Translations under genes and position numbers: made by a program | Shown here: in pieces, positions 21,058-29,884 of the stretch | Numbering within the stretch: position 1 is the stretch's first letter | How the letters are laid out: each line of letters begins with the position of its first letter | Notes under the pieces: model-generated | The model's input: only the letters and a program-made list of their open reading frames with translations | Database searches by the model: none | What the model was told of the DNA's origin: nothing | NCBI RefSeq assembly: GCF_026340565.1 | Contig: NZ_JAPEPB010000003.1 | Location: 29,236 to 93,235, forward strand | Direction: 5' to 3' | Source of the DNA: Kitasatospora sp. NBC_01287 | GTDB taxonomy: Bacteria > Actinomycetota > Actinomycetes > Streptomycetales > Streptomycetaceae | DNA: 64,000 nucleotides

Positions 21058-22419
21058 GTGACCCTGTTCGACACCGAACCCGCCGACGCCGTCGCCCAGT
21101 CCATCGAACGCGTTTCCCCGCAGAACATCCCCGCCGAGCAGGCCGTCATCGGCGCCATGCTCCTCTCCAAGGACGCCATCACCGAAGTCGTCGACATCCT
21201 CACCGCCGAGGACTACTACCGCGGCGCCCACCAGCTGCTGCACCGCACCATCGTCGGCCTGTACCAGCGCGGTGAGCCCGCCGACCCGTTCACCGTCCAG
21301 AACGCCCTCGACGCGAACGACCTGGTCCGAGTCGGCGGCGTCAACTACCTGTTCACCTGCAGCAACTCGGCGCCGACCGCGGCAAGCGCCGGCTACTACG
21401 CCGACATCGTCAAGGCACAGGCCACCCTGCGCGCCATCGTCGACACCGGCACGAGCCTCGTGCAAGCCGGCTACGCCTCAGCAGGCGGCGATGCGGAAGA
21501 GGTCCTCGACCATGCCGCGGGCCTGCTGCAGAAGCTCACCGCGACGTCCAGCACGACCGCGGTCAGCCGCGAGAAGCCCCTGCACGAGGTTTTGGACAAC
21601 ACCATGGCCATGTACTTCAACCCCGGAGACGGATCACTGCCGATCCCGTACGCGGACCTGGCCGAACTGGCGCCGGTCGAGAAGACCGACCTGGTCGTCG
21701 TCGCGGCCTCCCCGGGCATGGGCAAGACCACAGTGATGACCGACTGGGCGCGGTGTGTGTCGATCGCCAACGACGGCCGGACCCTGGTTGGCAGCATGGA
21801 GATGCCGCACACCCAGATCGGGCAGCGGATCATCTGCGCCGAGGCCAAGGTCAACCTGAAGCGCTTCCGGGCCCGCTGCTTGGACGACGACGAGATGCAC
21901 CGGGTCGCCATGGCGATCCAGCGGATCCACGCCAAGCAGCTGCGGATCGACGACTCGCCACGGGTGCCGGTGTCACGGATGAAGACCAGGCTGCGGCAGA
22001 TGCAGGCGGTTGGCGAACTGCCGGACCTGTACGTCGTCGACTACCTGCAGATCGCGAAGGCCGAGGCCGAGGCTGGGGCGAACCGCACGACACAGGTCGA
22101 CTCCATCGCGGTCGGGTTGAAGGAGCTGGCGCAGGAGTTCGAGATCGTGGTTGTTGCCGCGGCGCAGCTGAACCGGCAGGTGTCGCAGCGTCCGGACAAG
22201 GTCCCGATGATGTCTGACCTGCGCGAAAGCGGCGGGATCGAGCAAAACGCCAACGTAGTGATCTTGCTGCATCGGGAGGACTACTACGAGAAGACCTCCC
22301 CGCGAGCCGGTGAACTCGACCTGATTGTCGCGAAGAACCGCATGGGCACAACGGGGACCGCCACAGTGGCCTTCAAGGGACATCTGGCCCATGCCTGCGA
22401 CCTGCCGCACGACAGCTAG
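21058..22419 (+). CDS. dnaB: replicative DNA helicase (DnaB family)
   Basis: 453 residues, GTG 21058. N-terminal helical domain (Pro-Ala-Glu-Gln-Ala-Val-Ile-Gly-Ala-Met-Leu-Leu), then the RecA-like ATPase with Walker A SPGMGKTT near residue 218, Walker B Tyr-Val-Val-Asp-Tyr-Leu-Gln-Ile, and the DnaB H4 motif Asp-Leu-Arg-Glu-Ser-Gly-Gly-Ile-Glu-Gln. The final Ala-Lys-Asn-Arg-x-Gly strand is also present. Length is normal. It unwinds DNA at the fork and should be loaded by the initiator encoded just before it. Confidence 0.95.
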   Translation: MTLFDTEPADAVAQSIERVSPQNIPAEQAVIGAMLLSKDAITEVVDILTAEDYYRGAHQLLHRTIVGLYQRGEPADPFTVQNALDANDLVRVGGVNYLFTCSNSAPTAASAGYYADIVKAQATLRAIVDTGTSLVQAGYASAGGDAEEVLDHAAGLLQKLTATSSTTAVSREKPLHEVLDNTMAMYFNPGDGSLPIPYADLAELAPVEKTDLVVVAASPGMGKTTVMTDWARCVSIANDGRTLVGSMEMPHTQIGQRIICAEAKVNLKRFRARCLDDDEMHRVAMAIQRIHAKQLRIDDSPRVPVSRMKTRLRQMQAVGELPDLYVVDYLQIAKAEAEAGANRTTQVDSIAVGLKELAQEFEIVVVAAAQLNRQVSQRPDKVPMMSDLRESGGIEQNANVVILLHREDYYEKTSPRAGELDLIVAKNRMGTTGTATVAFKGHLAHACDLPHDS

Positions 22420-22447
22420 CCACCCTCAGTGATCGGAGTGTGCATCC

Positions 22448-22684
22448 ATGGCCAGTGAGTTCACCCCCGACGACATCCACCAGATGGCGCAGCAGGGCGA
22501 TTTGAGCACCTTCGTACGAAGCCTTATCCAGCGCCCCGGTTCGAAGACCGATGACGAAGTCCCAAGGACCGCCCCGCCGCAGTCGCGCGAGGACGGCCGT
22601 CCGGTCGGGGCGTGGCCCGCAGGATGCGGCCGGCCCGGCGACCCGATCCCGCGCCTGCCCGCCACCCATGACCCCGAGGAGTGA
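22448..22684 (+). CDS. 78-residue protein, unknown
   Basis: ATG 22448 with GGAG 10 bases upstream. A helical front (Asp-Asp-Ile-His-Gln-Met-Ala-Gln) and a long Pro/Gly-rich disordered tail. Unknown role in the replication operon. Confidence 0.55.
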   Translation: MASEFTPDDIHQMAQQGDLSTFVRSLIQRPGSKTDDEVPRTAPPQSREDGRPVGAWPAGCGRPGDPIPRLPATHDPEE

Positions 22685-22688
22685 CCGC

Positions 22689-23147
22689 ATGACCGCCACG
22701 ATCACCACGACCGGCTTGTGCCCGGTCTGCGAGGAAACCATCCGGATCCGCAACAACGGCACCCTGTACCGGCATGAGCAGCCGTACGACCCTGACGGGC
22801 CGATCGTCGGCACGATCACCGACGGCGGTGTCGTCTGGCACACCCAGTGCGGTGGCTCGGGGCGGAAGCCCGCCGTGGCCCTGCCGATGACGTTCGCCCG
22901 CTGGCTGCACGGGCACGCCGCCCGCCGTGACGCCCACGAGAACCCGGTGACGTACCTGGCGCAGCGCATGTTCCGCGGCTGCAGCTACTCGCCGAGGAGT
23001 GGGCCAGCCGACGTCGACTGGTCGACTGCGGGGGAGCTGCACGAGGTGCTGCACCGCGAGGGCTTCGGCAGAGAGGGCGGCTGTGACTGGCTGTGCGGCT
23101 ACGTCGAGCAGGCTGGCGAAGACTTCGCACGATCCGTCGGCGGCTGA
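22689..23147 (+). CDS. zinc-finger protein with helical C-terminus
   Basis: 152 residues, ATG 22689 after GAGGAG. N-terminal Cys-Pro-Val-Cys plus later His-Thr-Gln-Cys form a zinc ribbon; the C-terminal part (Thr-Ala-Gly-Glu-Leu-His-Glu-Val-Leu ... Cys-Asp-Trp-Leu-Cys-Gly) is helical. Probably a DNA- or protein-binding accessory. Family not recognised. Confidence 0.6.
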   Translation: MTATITTTGLCPVCEETIRIRNNGTLYRHEQPYDPDGPIVGTITDGGVVWHTQCGGSGRKPAVALPMTFARWLHGHAARRDAHENPVTYLAQRMFRGCSYSPRSGPADVDWSTAGELHEVLHREGFGREGGCDWLCGYVEQAGEDFARSVGG

Positions 23148-23279
23148 GTTCGGTTAGCTCCCGGCGTGTCGGCCCGGGGACCGGCCCCGTGCCGCCCACC
23201 AGTGACGAGCCGAACTGAGTATGTGAGGCTGGCTGTTCGCTTGCCATCCCCACCACGCTCCCGCTGTCCGCGCATTCGG

Positions 23280-23302
23280 AGTCATAAGGCGGCATTATGA
23301 CT
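23280..23302. promoter_or_regulatory. palindromic operator upstream of helicase
   Basis: AGTCATAA (23280-23287) and TTATGACT (23295-23302) are perfect inverted 8-mers with a 7-base spacer, in an otherwise very GC-rich gap, 26 bases before the helicase start. AT-rich half-sites in this setting suggest an operator. Confidence 0.5.
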
Positions 23303-23327
23303 AGCAACCCCATTCGAGGAGACCCTC

Positions 23328-26003
23328 GTGAGCACAGTCGTCCGGACGGTGGCCCCGCAACTCCGTGACTACCAGCGTGCGGCCGTGGCGTCGGTCGCCA
23401 CCGCCCTTGCTGGCGGTGGCGTCCGGCAGCTGCGAATGGCCTGTGGCACCGGAAAGTCACTGACTGCTCAGCGGGCCGCGGAGGCCCTTCTGGAGGCTGT
23501 GCGACAGCGGGGCCAGCAGCCGGGTGTCGTAGCCGTCGTGACGCCGTCTCTGGCGCTCGTGAAGCAGTTCGTCGACGGCTGGCGCCGGGACGCCGAACTC
23601 GGCCCCGTCCAGTGCCTCGCGGTCTGCTCCGACCGCACCATCGGCCAGTGCGACGAGTCAGCTCGTGTCGCGGACCTCGACGCGCAGGTGACCACGGACC
23701 CCGCCGTGCTCGAGCATCGGCTTCGTGCCCTACCTGCGTCCGGGATACTCCTGATCGTCAGTACATACGCCTCCGTGGCAGTGCTGGCGCGAGGCGTTCA
23801 AGCAGCAGGGCGGCCGCTGGACGTCCTTGTGTGCGACGAGGCGCACCACTTGGCCGGCAACCCGGCCGCATCCCTGCGGAGCCTCGTCTCGGACCCAGGG
23901 TGGCTCCCCGCAACGCGGCGGGTCTACATGACCGCCACGCCGCGCCTGTTCACCGAGCGCGTCACGAGCAGCGGCGCGCTGAGCATGGACGACTCGGCGC
24001 TGTTCGGTGAGGTCGCGTACGAGTATGCGTTCCCGAAGGCGATCGCCGACGGACACCTGGACGACTACCGGGCCCTGGTGACGGTCGTCGAGAGTGAGAG
24101 GGTCCGCCGGATCCTGGAACTGCTTGACGAGGCACGAGACACCGATGCCGGCGAGGCCCGCAACACGGTGGTGGCGCAGGTTGCCCTCCTTCGCTCCTGG
24201 CAGGAGCAGGGCGTGGGCAGGGCGATCGCGTTCTGCGACTCGATCCGCGGGTCCAAAGTGTTCACCGCGCAGCTCCGTCAGGTGGCGGCGATGTTGGGCT
24301 ACGACCCCGACATGGTCACGGCGCTCCATGTGGACGGCTCGATGAGCAGCGAGCAGCGCGCCCCGATCCTGGCCGAGTTGGCGGCACCGTCGGACGGTCG
24401 GCTGGTCGTGGTGTCGAACGCTCGCTGCCTGGGTGAAGGCGTGGACGTGCCGTCGGTGGATGCGGTTCTCTTCGCCTGCCCCAAGCGGTCCGAGGTCGAC
24501 ATCATCCAGTCGGCCGGCCGGGCTCTGCGACGAAGTCCTGGCGGCCGCGGCGTCGCCAAGTTCATCCTGCCGATGATGCTCCCCGAAGCGCCCGACGGCG
24601 ACCTTCCTTCGAACGTCCTGGACGGCACCGACTACGAGCCGGCGTGGACGGTCATCCGGGCGTTGCGAGACCTCGACAACGACCTTGGCGCCGAACTCGA
24701 CCAGCTGCGCACTTCCGCGGTGCGCGAACCTGAAGCCCAGGAGGCCGACGATTCGCAGCAGGATGGACTGCCCGACAGGATCGCCATCGCGGGTCCGTGC
24801 GCCGACCCTGAGATCCTTCGGCAGATTGCTGTCGCGCTCATCGACCACACAACGGCACCCTGGCTGGACGGCTACGCCGCGCTGAAAGCGTTCCACGACG
24901 AGGCCGGTCACCTCAACGTCCCCGCCGGGGCCAAGCTTGCCGACGGCTCCTTCTTGAAGAGGTGGATCGCCCGCCAGCGTTCGGATCGCCTGAAGGGGAT
25001 CCTGCCGTTCGAGCGAGTGGCTGCTCTTGATGCCTTGGGCTTCGAGTGGGATGCGGAGACCGCCGCCTGGTGGCGGATGTATGAGTTCTTCGCTGGGTCC
25101 GAGAGGGGCACTGAGGGCTTCGCCATGATGGGCAGGCGTTACTGGAAGTGGGTGGAGGAGCAGCAAGACGCTTACGCCGATGCCACGTTGAGCCAGGAAC
25201 GGATTGCTGCCCTCAACGGCTGTGGCTTCGACTGGGTGCCTCTGGCCGTTCGGCAGGCCGAGATGGAGGCCGCCCGGGAAGTCAAGCAGCGGGCGGCCAG
25301 AGAAGCGGTTGCGGCGTGGCTGGCAGAGCACGGATGCGCCAACCTGCCTGGCCGCGTGATCGCAACAGACATCCATGGCAACGAGGTGGACATCGTCAAG
25401 TGGCTGGAGGACGTCTGCCGCCGACGCCACTGGGGAGAACTCGGCCCCGAGGAAGGAACGGCCATCGCTGCCATGGGGTTCGACTGGCTTCCGCCCTGGT
25501 GGCGTCAATACCTTGAACGAGTAGCGGCATTCCATGCGACGTTCGGGCATGTCGACATCCCGCGTGAGTTTGAGAACCCGGTCAGGGAGGGTGTCTTTGA
25601 CCAGTCTCTGTCTAGCTGGCTCAATGACCAGCGACGGGACGCGAATCGAGGTGACCTGGCGCCTGAACAAGCCGCCGCTCTCAACGAACTCGGGGTCGGC
25701 TGGGTAGTGGCCGGACCCAGCCGTTCCGAGGCGGCTGCGGATTGGATGGAGACGGCGGAGCTCGCAGTGAAGTACTTCAAGGACCACGGCGATCTACGCG
25801 TCCCGCTCCACTTCAGAGCGGACGTTCCACAGCGCTACCCGTGCTACCTGGGCTGCTGGTTGCAGGTCCAACGACAGCGGCGAGCGGACGGCACACTCAC
25901 GGGTGCGAGCGCAGCGTTGCTGGAGGCCCTTGGGATCGACTGGGACGTCGACTGGGACGAGTCATCTCGGGCTCGACCGTCAGCGCAGAGGGCCGCAGCC
26001 TGA
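23328..26003 (+). CDS. superfamily 2 DEAD/DEAH helicase with C-terminal helicase-associated repeats
   Basis: 891 residues, GTG 23328 with GAGGAG. SF2 motor in residues 1-430: Gln motif Leu-Arg-Asp-Tyr-Gln, Walker A CGTGKS near 41, Cys-Asp-Glu-Ala-His-His near 171, Met-Thr-Ala-Thr-Pro-Arg, and a C-terminal RecA fold with Asn-Ala-Arg-Cys-Leu-x-Glu-Gly-Val-Asp-Val and Gln-Ser-Ala-Gly-Arg-Ala-Leu-Arg. The second half has several helicase-associated (HA, PF03457-like) units, each with a Trp and a Leu-x-Ala-Leu-Gly-Phe/Val/Ile-x-Trp ending. Such proteins occur on actinobacterial linear plasmids and phages. Likely works on DNA ends, forks or transfer intermediates; exact job unknown. Confidence 0.85.
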   Translation: MSTVVRTVAPQLRDYQRAAVASVATALAGGGVRQLRMACGTGKSLTAQRAAEALLEAVRQRGQQPGVVAVVTPSLALVKQFVDGWRRDAELGPVQCLAVCSDRTIGQCDESARVADLDAQVTTDPAVLEHRLRALPASGILLIVSTYASVAVLARGVQAAGRPLDVLVCDEAHHLAGNPAASLRSLVSDPGWLPATRRVYMTATPRLFTERVTSSGALSMDDSALFGEVAYEYAFPKAIADGHLDDYRALVTVVESERVRRILELLDEARDTDAGEARNTVVAQVALLRSWQEQGVGRAIAFCDSIRGSKVFTAQLRQVAAMLGYDPDMVTALHVDGSMSSEQRAPILAELAAPSDGRLVVVSNARCLGEGVDVPSVDAVLFACPKRSEVDIIQSAGRALRRSPGGRGVAKFILPMMLPEAPDGDLPSNVLDGTDYEPAWTVIRALRDLDNDLGAELDQLRTSAVREPEAQEADDSQQDGLPDRIAIAGPCADPEILRQIAVALIDHTTAPWLDGYAALKAFHDEAGHLNVPAGAKLADGSFLKRWIARQRSDRLKGILPFERVAALDALGFEWDAETAAWWRMYEFFAGSERGTEGFAMMGRRYWKWVEEQQDAYADATLSQERIAALNGCGFDWVPLAVRQAEMEAAREVKQRAAREAVAAWLAEHGCANLPGRVIATDIHGNEVDIVKWLEDVCRRRHWGELGPEEGTAIAAMGFDWLPPWWRQYLERVAAFHATFGHVDIPREFENPVREGVFDQSLSSWLNDQRRDANRGDLAPEQAAALNELGVGWVVAGPSRSEAAADWMETAELAVKYFKDHGDLRVPLHFRADVPQRYPCYLGCWLQVQRQRRADGTLTGASAALLEALGIDWDVDWDESSRARPSAQRAAA

Positions 26004-26151
26004 CCCGGAGCCGGCCGTGACCTGAACCGGCCGGCCCCATCTCCCCACCCCACCAGCCGAATTGGTCGTGGACCGCCACGCCAAAGGGGTACCCGTGCGC
26101 CCAAAAACACGGGACACTTGACCACATACCATCGCAAAGTGAGGCACCATC

Positions 26152-26790
26152 ATGCTGGCCCCCACTGCCGCAGCGATCAGCGACGCGCTGCTCGCCGCTG
26201 CCCGCGCCCTCGTCCCCGATCTTCCCGAGCACGCTGTCGCTGTTCCCGCACCCGCCAGCTACGGCCGCGGCGCCACCCTGTTCGTCACCGTCGACCAGGT
26301 CGAGCACACCCGCCGCCAGCGCGCCGGGCTGCGCGCCATCACCCGGATCGAGCACCTCGGGCTGCTGCTCGGCCTGCCCGCCTGGGAGCCGGTCCCTGTC
26401 GGCTCGCTGGACCGGCGGGACCAGCAGTTGCTGCGCCACCTGCCCGCTGCCGCGGTCCACGTCGAGGCCGGGCACGTGACCCGCACTGCGGTCCGGCCGG
26501 TGACGGTGCATCTGGCGCTCCTCCCCGGCACCGCAACCCGCACGACGATCGAACGGGCGACCGCGTACGCCCCGTTCTGCGCCCGTGCGATCCTCGCGGC
26601 AGCACTCCCGCGCGACAAGGGCGTGCTGGCTGAGGCCGACTTCTGGGGTGTCGGCGTTGCGTACCGCAGCGAGACGCTCGTCCCGCCGACACCGTGGCGT
26701 CCCCAGCGGCACACCGCCGCGGGCTGGCTGTTCACCGAGAACGTGTACGAGCAGGTGCTCGCCCAGCGCGTCGCCACCCAGGAGGCCTGA
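26152..26790 (+). CDS. 212-residue protein, unknown
   Basis: ATG 26152. Well-packed alpha/beta protein with few charged repeats; segments Ala-Ala-Ala-Arg-Ala-Leu-Val-Pro-Asp-Leu and Gly-Trp-Leu-Phe-Thr-Glu-Asn-Val-Tyr. No motif recognised. Starts the group of four genes after the helicase. Confidence 0.6.
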   Translation: MLAPTAAAISDALLAAARALVPDLPEHAVAVPAPASYGRGATLFVTVDQVEHTRRQRAGLRAITRIEHLGLLLGLPAWEPVPVGSLDRRDQQLLRHLPAAAVHVEAGHVTRTAVRPVTVHLALLPGTATRTTIERATAYAPFCARAILAAALPRDKGVLAEADFWGVGVAYRSETLVPPTPWRPQRHTAAGWLFTENVYEQVLAQRVATQEA

Positions 26791-26791
26791 G

Positions 26792-27172
26792 ATGGGTGCC
26801 GCACTGCACCTCGCCCACGTCCGTGAGACGCCCGACCCGAAGCGGAAGCGCAAGGGTGGTGGTGGGGATGACGGTGACGGGCCGTTCCTGATCGTCCCCC
26901 GCGACGCGTGCGAGGCCTGCGCCAAGCACTGGCACCACAAGTGCTGGGGCGCCAACATCCTCGACGATAACCCGCCGAACTGCCCGTGCCCCTGCGGCGA
27001 CCCGCACGACACGACCGGCCAACGCATGAGCGGCGCAGCATGGTCCGACCTCGCCCAGCACGACCCCGCCGAAGTCGGCTATGCAGCACGGCTGCTGCGC
27101 CTTCGCGAGGCCGGCGCCATGTTCACCTGCGGATGGAACCGCGACGAATCCGGACTGAGGAGCCAGCAGTGA
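26792..27172 (+). CDS. Cys-rich zinc-binding protein
   Basis: 126 residues, ATG 26792. Contains Cys-Glu-Ala-Cys-Ala-Lys-His-Trp-His-His-Lys-Cys-Trp-Gly and Cys-Pro-Cys-Pro-Cys-Gly, at least two zinc sites. A poly-Gly/Lys stretch precedes them. Its stop overlaps the next GTG. Confidence 0.6.
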   Translation: MGAALHLAHVRETPDPKRKRKGGGGDDGDGPFLIVPRDACEACAKHWHHKCWGANILDDNPPNCPCPCGDPHDTTGQRMSGAAWSDLAQHDPAEVGYAARLLRLREAGAMFTCGWNRDESGLRSQQ

Positions 27173-27987
27173 TCATCCGTATCGAAGCCGACGCCTGGCG
27201 CCCCGACCAGCGTGCCGACCACCGCAGTGGCAGCAGGCTCACCCCCGGCCAGATCGTCATCTGGGACCGCAAGCCCTACCGCGTCGTCGAGACCCGCGAA
27301 CGTGACCCGTTCGACTGGGACGACACCGTCCGCGACACCTGGGTTGACCACGGCTGCCCCGAACCTGCCACCTGGCCGTACCGGCCGCTCGTCCTGGTTC
27401 TGCGCGACGTTGACCAGCCCGAGGCGAAGCCCCTGCACCTGTCCGGCTCCGCGTCGATCATGTGGCGGACCCTGCCCGAGCACTACTCGGTCTGCCGTCT
27501 GTGCGGTGAACTCCCGCCCTGCCAGCACGTGCACAACGAGAAGATCGCCGAACGCGCCGAGGAACACTTCGAGAAGCAGATGGCCATCATGCCCGGGTCC
27601 TGCCACGGCTGCCGCGAACCCATCACCAGCCGGCAGAAGTTCCACCGGTTCGACGGCCCGAACCTGATTCGGCCCGACCTCGGTGACGGCTCCGCCATGT
27701 TCCACCTGCGCGGGTCGTGCCGCCACGAACTGCAGGCGTACGACAAGCGGTGGGCGGCAGCCGTACCCGGCCGGCGTCGTGGCTTCTACTGCGAAGGCCA
27801 CCTCAGCCACCACTTCGACGACAGCAAGACCTGCACCGACGTGGACTGTCCGAGCGTCGACGTGGAGCACCGCTACCAGGAGTGGCACTGGCCGCGCGGG
27901 CAAGGCAAGTGGACCGGCTGCTGGTGCGTGTCCGGCGACCTGACGGCCCAGTTGGAGCGGGACTTCGGCACGGGGGAGCAGCGATGA
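27169..27987 (+). CDS. multi-zinc-finger phage protein
   Basis: 272 residues, GTG 27169 after GAGGAG. Three Cys/His clusters: Cys-Arg-Leu-Cys-Gly-Glu-Leu-Pro-Pro-Cys-x-His, Cys-His-Gly-Cys ... Cys-Arg-His, and a late His-His/Cys group. N-terminal part is beta-rich. I know relatives only as Streptomyces phage proteins of unknown role; nucleic-acid binding is a guess. Confidence 0.65.
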   Translation: MIIRIEADAWRPDQRADHRSGSRLTPGQIVIWDRKPYRVVETRERDPFDWDDTVRDTWVDHGCPEPATWPYRPLVLVLRDVDQPEAKPLHLSGSASIMWRTLPEHYSVCRLCGELPPCQHVHNEKIAERAEEHFEKQMAIMPGSCHGCREPITSRQKFHRFDGPNLIRPDLGDGSAMFHLRGSCRHELQAYDKRWAAAVPGRRRGFYCEGHLSHHFDDSKTCTDVDCPSVDVEHRYQEWHWPRGQGKWTGCWCVSGDLTAQLERDFGTGEQR

Positions 27988-28400
27988 TCGAGGCCCCGGC
28001 TGATGTCCTGCGCCGAGCAATCGCCGTTCTCCGGGCCGTGGATGACGTCTGCCAGCAGCGTGGCTGCGGCTGCCCCGAGGAGCTTCACGTCGCTGACGCC
28101 GACGGCGCGCCCTGGTGCAAGGACTGCTACGACCAGCACTCCTATGCGCCAGCAGTGGCTGAGGACGTGCCGAAGCGCCTTCGTGGGCCACTGACGGAAC
28201 TCCTCGACTGGGCTACGCGCTCCTTCGACGCCAACCGGCAGGCCGCCGAACACGTATGGGCCGGGACCGACGACGCGGGACAGAAGGAGCGCGACGAGTT
28301 CATCGCGAAAGGGCCGTCCGGCGGCCCTGAGGCCGTGGTCGTTGCGCGGGCCATCCTCGACCTCGCTGCGGTGGATGGCGAGTTGCTCGCCTCGTCCTGA
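27984..28400 (+). CDS. 138-residue protein with small zinc site
   Basis: ATG 27984 overlaps the previous stop, GGGGGAG upstream. Cys-Gln-Gln-Arg-Gly-Cys-Gly-Cys-Pro ... Trp-Cys-Lys-Asp-Cys-Tyr suggests a zinc site; the rest is helical. Last gene of the replication operon. Confidence 0.6.
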   Translation: MIEAPADVLRRAIAVLRAVDDVCQQRGCGCPEELHVADADGAPWCKDCYDQHSYAPAVAEDVPKRLRGPLTELLDWATRSFDANRQAAEHVWAGTDDAGQKERDEFIAKGPSGGPEAVVVARAILDLAAVDGELLASS

Positions 28401-28574
28401 TCGTCTCGGGGTGTGTCCGGCCGCGGCGAACCCCACCAGCCGCCCGGTGCGAAGTTGGAACGCCGTAGCGGCCCGTTCTCGCCTCGCAGGCTCCCGGGCT
28501 TCCTCCGGCCCGGGTTCGGCCGCCTGAGGGCCCGCCACGGGCCGGGGCGGGGCTGCTGGGCCGGACAGCAGGAA

Positions 28575-28595
28575 GCCCCCTCGACGTGAGGGGGC
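28575..28595. terminator. stem-loop terminator between convergent genes
   Basis: Arms GCCCCCTC (28575-28582) and GAGGGGGC (28588-28595), loop GACGT, flanked by AA and CCTT. It can serve both the rightward operon ending at 28400 and the leftward gene ending at 28613. Confidence 0.75.
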
Positions 28596-28612
28596 CTTGG
28601 GAACGCCACGGG

Positions 28613-28843
28613 CTACTCGGCAACCACGGTCCCGCCGACCGCCCTGCCGTCACGCACCAGCAGAGTCAACGGCCGCACCGGATAGTCCTCCTCGACGGCG
28701 CCCGAGCCAGCACCGACAGTCTCAGCCGAATGCGCCCACGGCCAGCCCTTCTCGACATCCTCCGGGTAGGCGCGTACCCACAGGTGGCCGTCGGCGGCGA
28801 GGACGAGGTCGCCAGGCTGCCAGGGGAGGGTGGGCTGAGTCAT
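28613..28843 (-). CDS. 76-residue protein, unknown
   Basis: ATG 28843 with ideal AAGGAG-CAGCA spacing. Beta-rich small protein (Gly-Asp-Leu-Val-Leu-Ala-Ala-Asp-Gly-His-Leu-Trp-Val). Follows the HTH gene on the same strand. Unknown. Confidence 0.6.
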   Translation of the reverse strand: MTQPTLPWQPGDLVLAADGHLWVRAYPEDVEKGWPWAHSAETVGAGSGAVEEDYPVRPLTLLVRDGRAVGGTVVAE

Positions 28844-28896
28844 TGCTGCTCCTTCGGTCGGATGGGGTAAGCCTGGCATGGCGGACCGACAACGGG

Positions 28897-29211
28897 TCAG
28901 GGGCCGTCGGGCTCGGCGGGGCCGGGGGCCTTGGTGCGGCGGCCTGATCCGCCGGGGTTGGTGCTTCGGGAGGCGCCGCGGGCGATCCCTGAGGCGCGTT
29001 CGGGCTTCACGCCGAGGTGGGGCGCGATGTCGGTGTAGGACATGCCGGCCTCGTGGAGCGCCAAGACGTCCTGCTGGCGGAGCTGCCTCAGCCACTTCTG
29101 CAGGTCGGGCACGGCGTTCAGCGCGTCGGTGAGCAGCTTGGCGCGTTCGAGGGTGCCGGGGTCTTTGGTCAGGTCGGCGAGTGCTTCGAAGGGTGGCGGC
29201 GGCGTGTCCAT
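28897..29211 (-). CDS. HTH regulator with leaderless, probably autoregulated, promoter
   Basis: 104 residues, ATG 29211. The helix-turn-helix is at about residues 45-75: Val-Leu-Ala-Leu-His-Glu-Ala-Gly-Met-Ser-Tyr-Thr-Asp-Ile-Ala-x-x-Leu-Gly-Val-Lys; a basic/Pro tail follows. No ribosome site exists; instead a TACACT hexamer ends six bases before the ATG, so the mRNA should start at the ATG itself. Two identical 14-base palindromes overlap its promoter and the opposing one, so it likely binds them and represses both directions. Confidence 0.75.
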   Translation of the reverse strand: MDTPPPPFEALADLTKDPGTLERAKLLTDALNAVPDLQKWLRQLRQQDVLALHEAGMSYTDIAPHLGVKPERASGIARGASRSTNPGGSGRRTKAPGPAEPDGP

Positions 29212-29217
29212 GTGGAG

Positions 29218-29265
29218 AGTGTAGCGGGTACCCGCTTGACATTAATAGCGGGTACCCGCTAATCT
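29218..29265. promoter_or_regulatory. divergent promoters with twin 14-bp palindromes
   Basis: AGCGGGTACCCGCT occurs at 29223-29236 and 29247-29260, 24 bases apart. Rightward promoter: TTGACA (29236-29241), 18-base spacer, TAATCT (29260-29265). Leftward -10: TACACT at 29223-29218. Palindrome 1 touches the rightward -35 and covers the leftward -10; palindrome 2 fills the rightward spacer and touches its -10. Occupancy would block both. Confidence 0.8.
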
Positions 29266-29533
29266 TTGAGTGTCGGAACACCGCCCAGCGGCAGACCGGC
29301 AACAACTCCACAGAGAGCGATCAGTGAGCAGGGAGCTGCCCGCGCTACCACCGTGAGCCGAGAGGCAAAGCGACGCGCAGGGAAGCCGTGACCGCCGCAC
29401 AGCGGGGGACAGCGGATAACTGGCAGCCAACGCTTACGCACAACGTGACCGAGTAGGCCGGGCTGAGACCTGGACGGACGACCTGGACCTGATCGCCCTC
29501 TGCGGACCGCGCACCGCCAACGAGGAGGCCGGC

Positions 29534-29830
29534 ATGAGCAACTGGGGCAGCATCACCAGGGAACGGACCAGCACCGTCGGCTTCTACAACGTTTCTCGCT
29601 GGGTGCCCGCCCGTGACCTCAAGTCCAGCGACCGGTTCATCACCGGCGGACCCACCCCCGACCTGCACGCCTGTCCCGGCTCGGCGTCGTACGGCGTGCA
29701 CCGCTTCGGCCACTGGGTCGGGCAGGGCGACGGCACTGCGGCGCTCATCGACGCCCGAGGCCACCACTGCGGGATCTACGGGCCGGACGAGTTGATCCCG
29801 CTCACCGACGACTGCCCCAACGCGCGCTGA
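29534..29830 (+). CDS. 98-residue protein, unknown
   Basis: ATG 29534 after GAGGAG. Ser/Thr/Gly-rich with His-Ala-Cys-Pro-Gly and a Gly-His-Trp-Val-Gly strand. The frame upstream is open to 29420 without a normal start and reads protein-like, so a longer product is possible. A leader of about 260 bases separates it from the palindrome promoter; this leader has only very short frames. Confidence 0.6.
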   Translation: MSNWGSITRERTSTVGFYNVSRWVPARDLKSSDRFITGGPTPDLHACPGSASYGVHRFGHWVGQGDGTAALIDARGHHCGIYGPDELIPLTDDCPNAR

Positions 29831-29884
29831 CCATCCCGCCCGGCTGCCCCGGCGGCTGGGCCCCTCTCACCGTAAGGAGTCTCG

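Noticed and set aside
23730..25787. 685-codon minus-strand frame opposite the helicase
   Set aside because: No recognisable domain; opposite a well-motifed helicase, so treated as a shadow.
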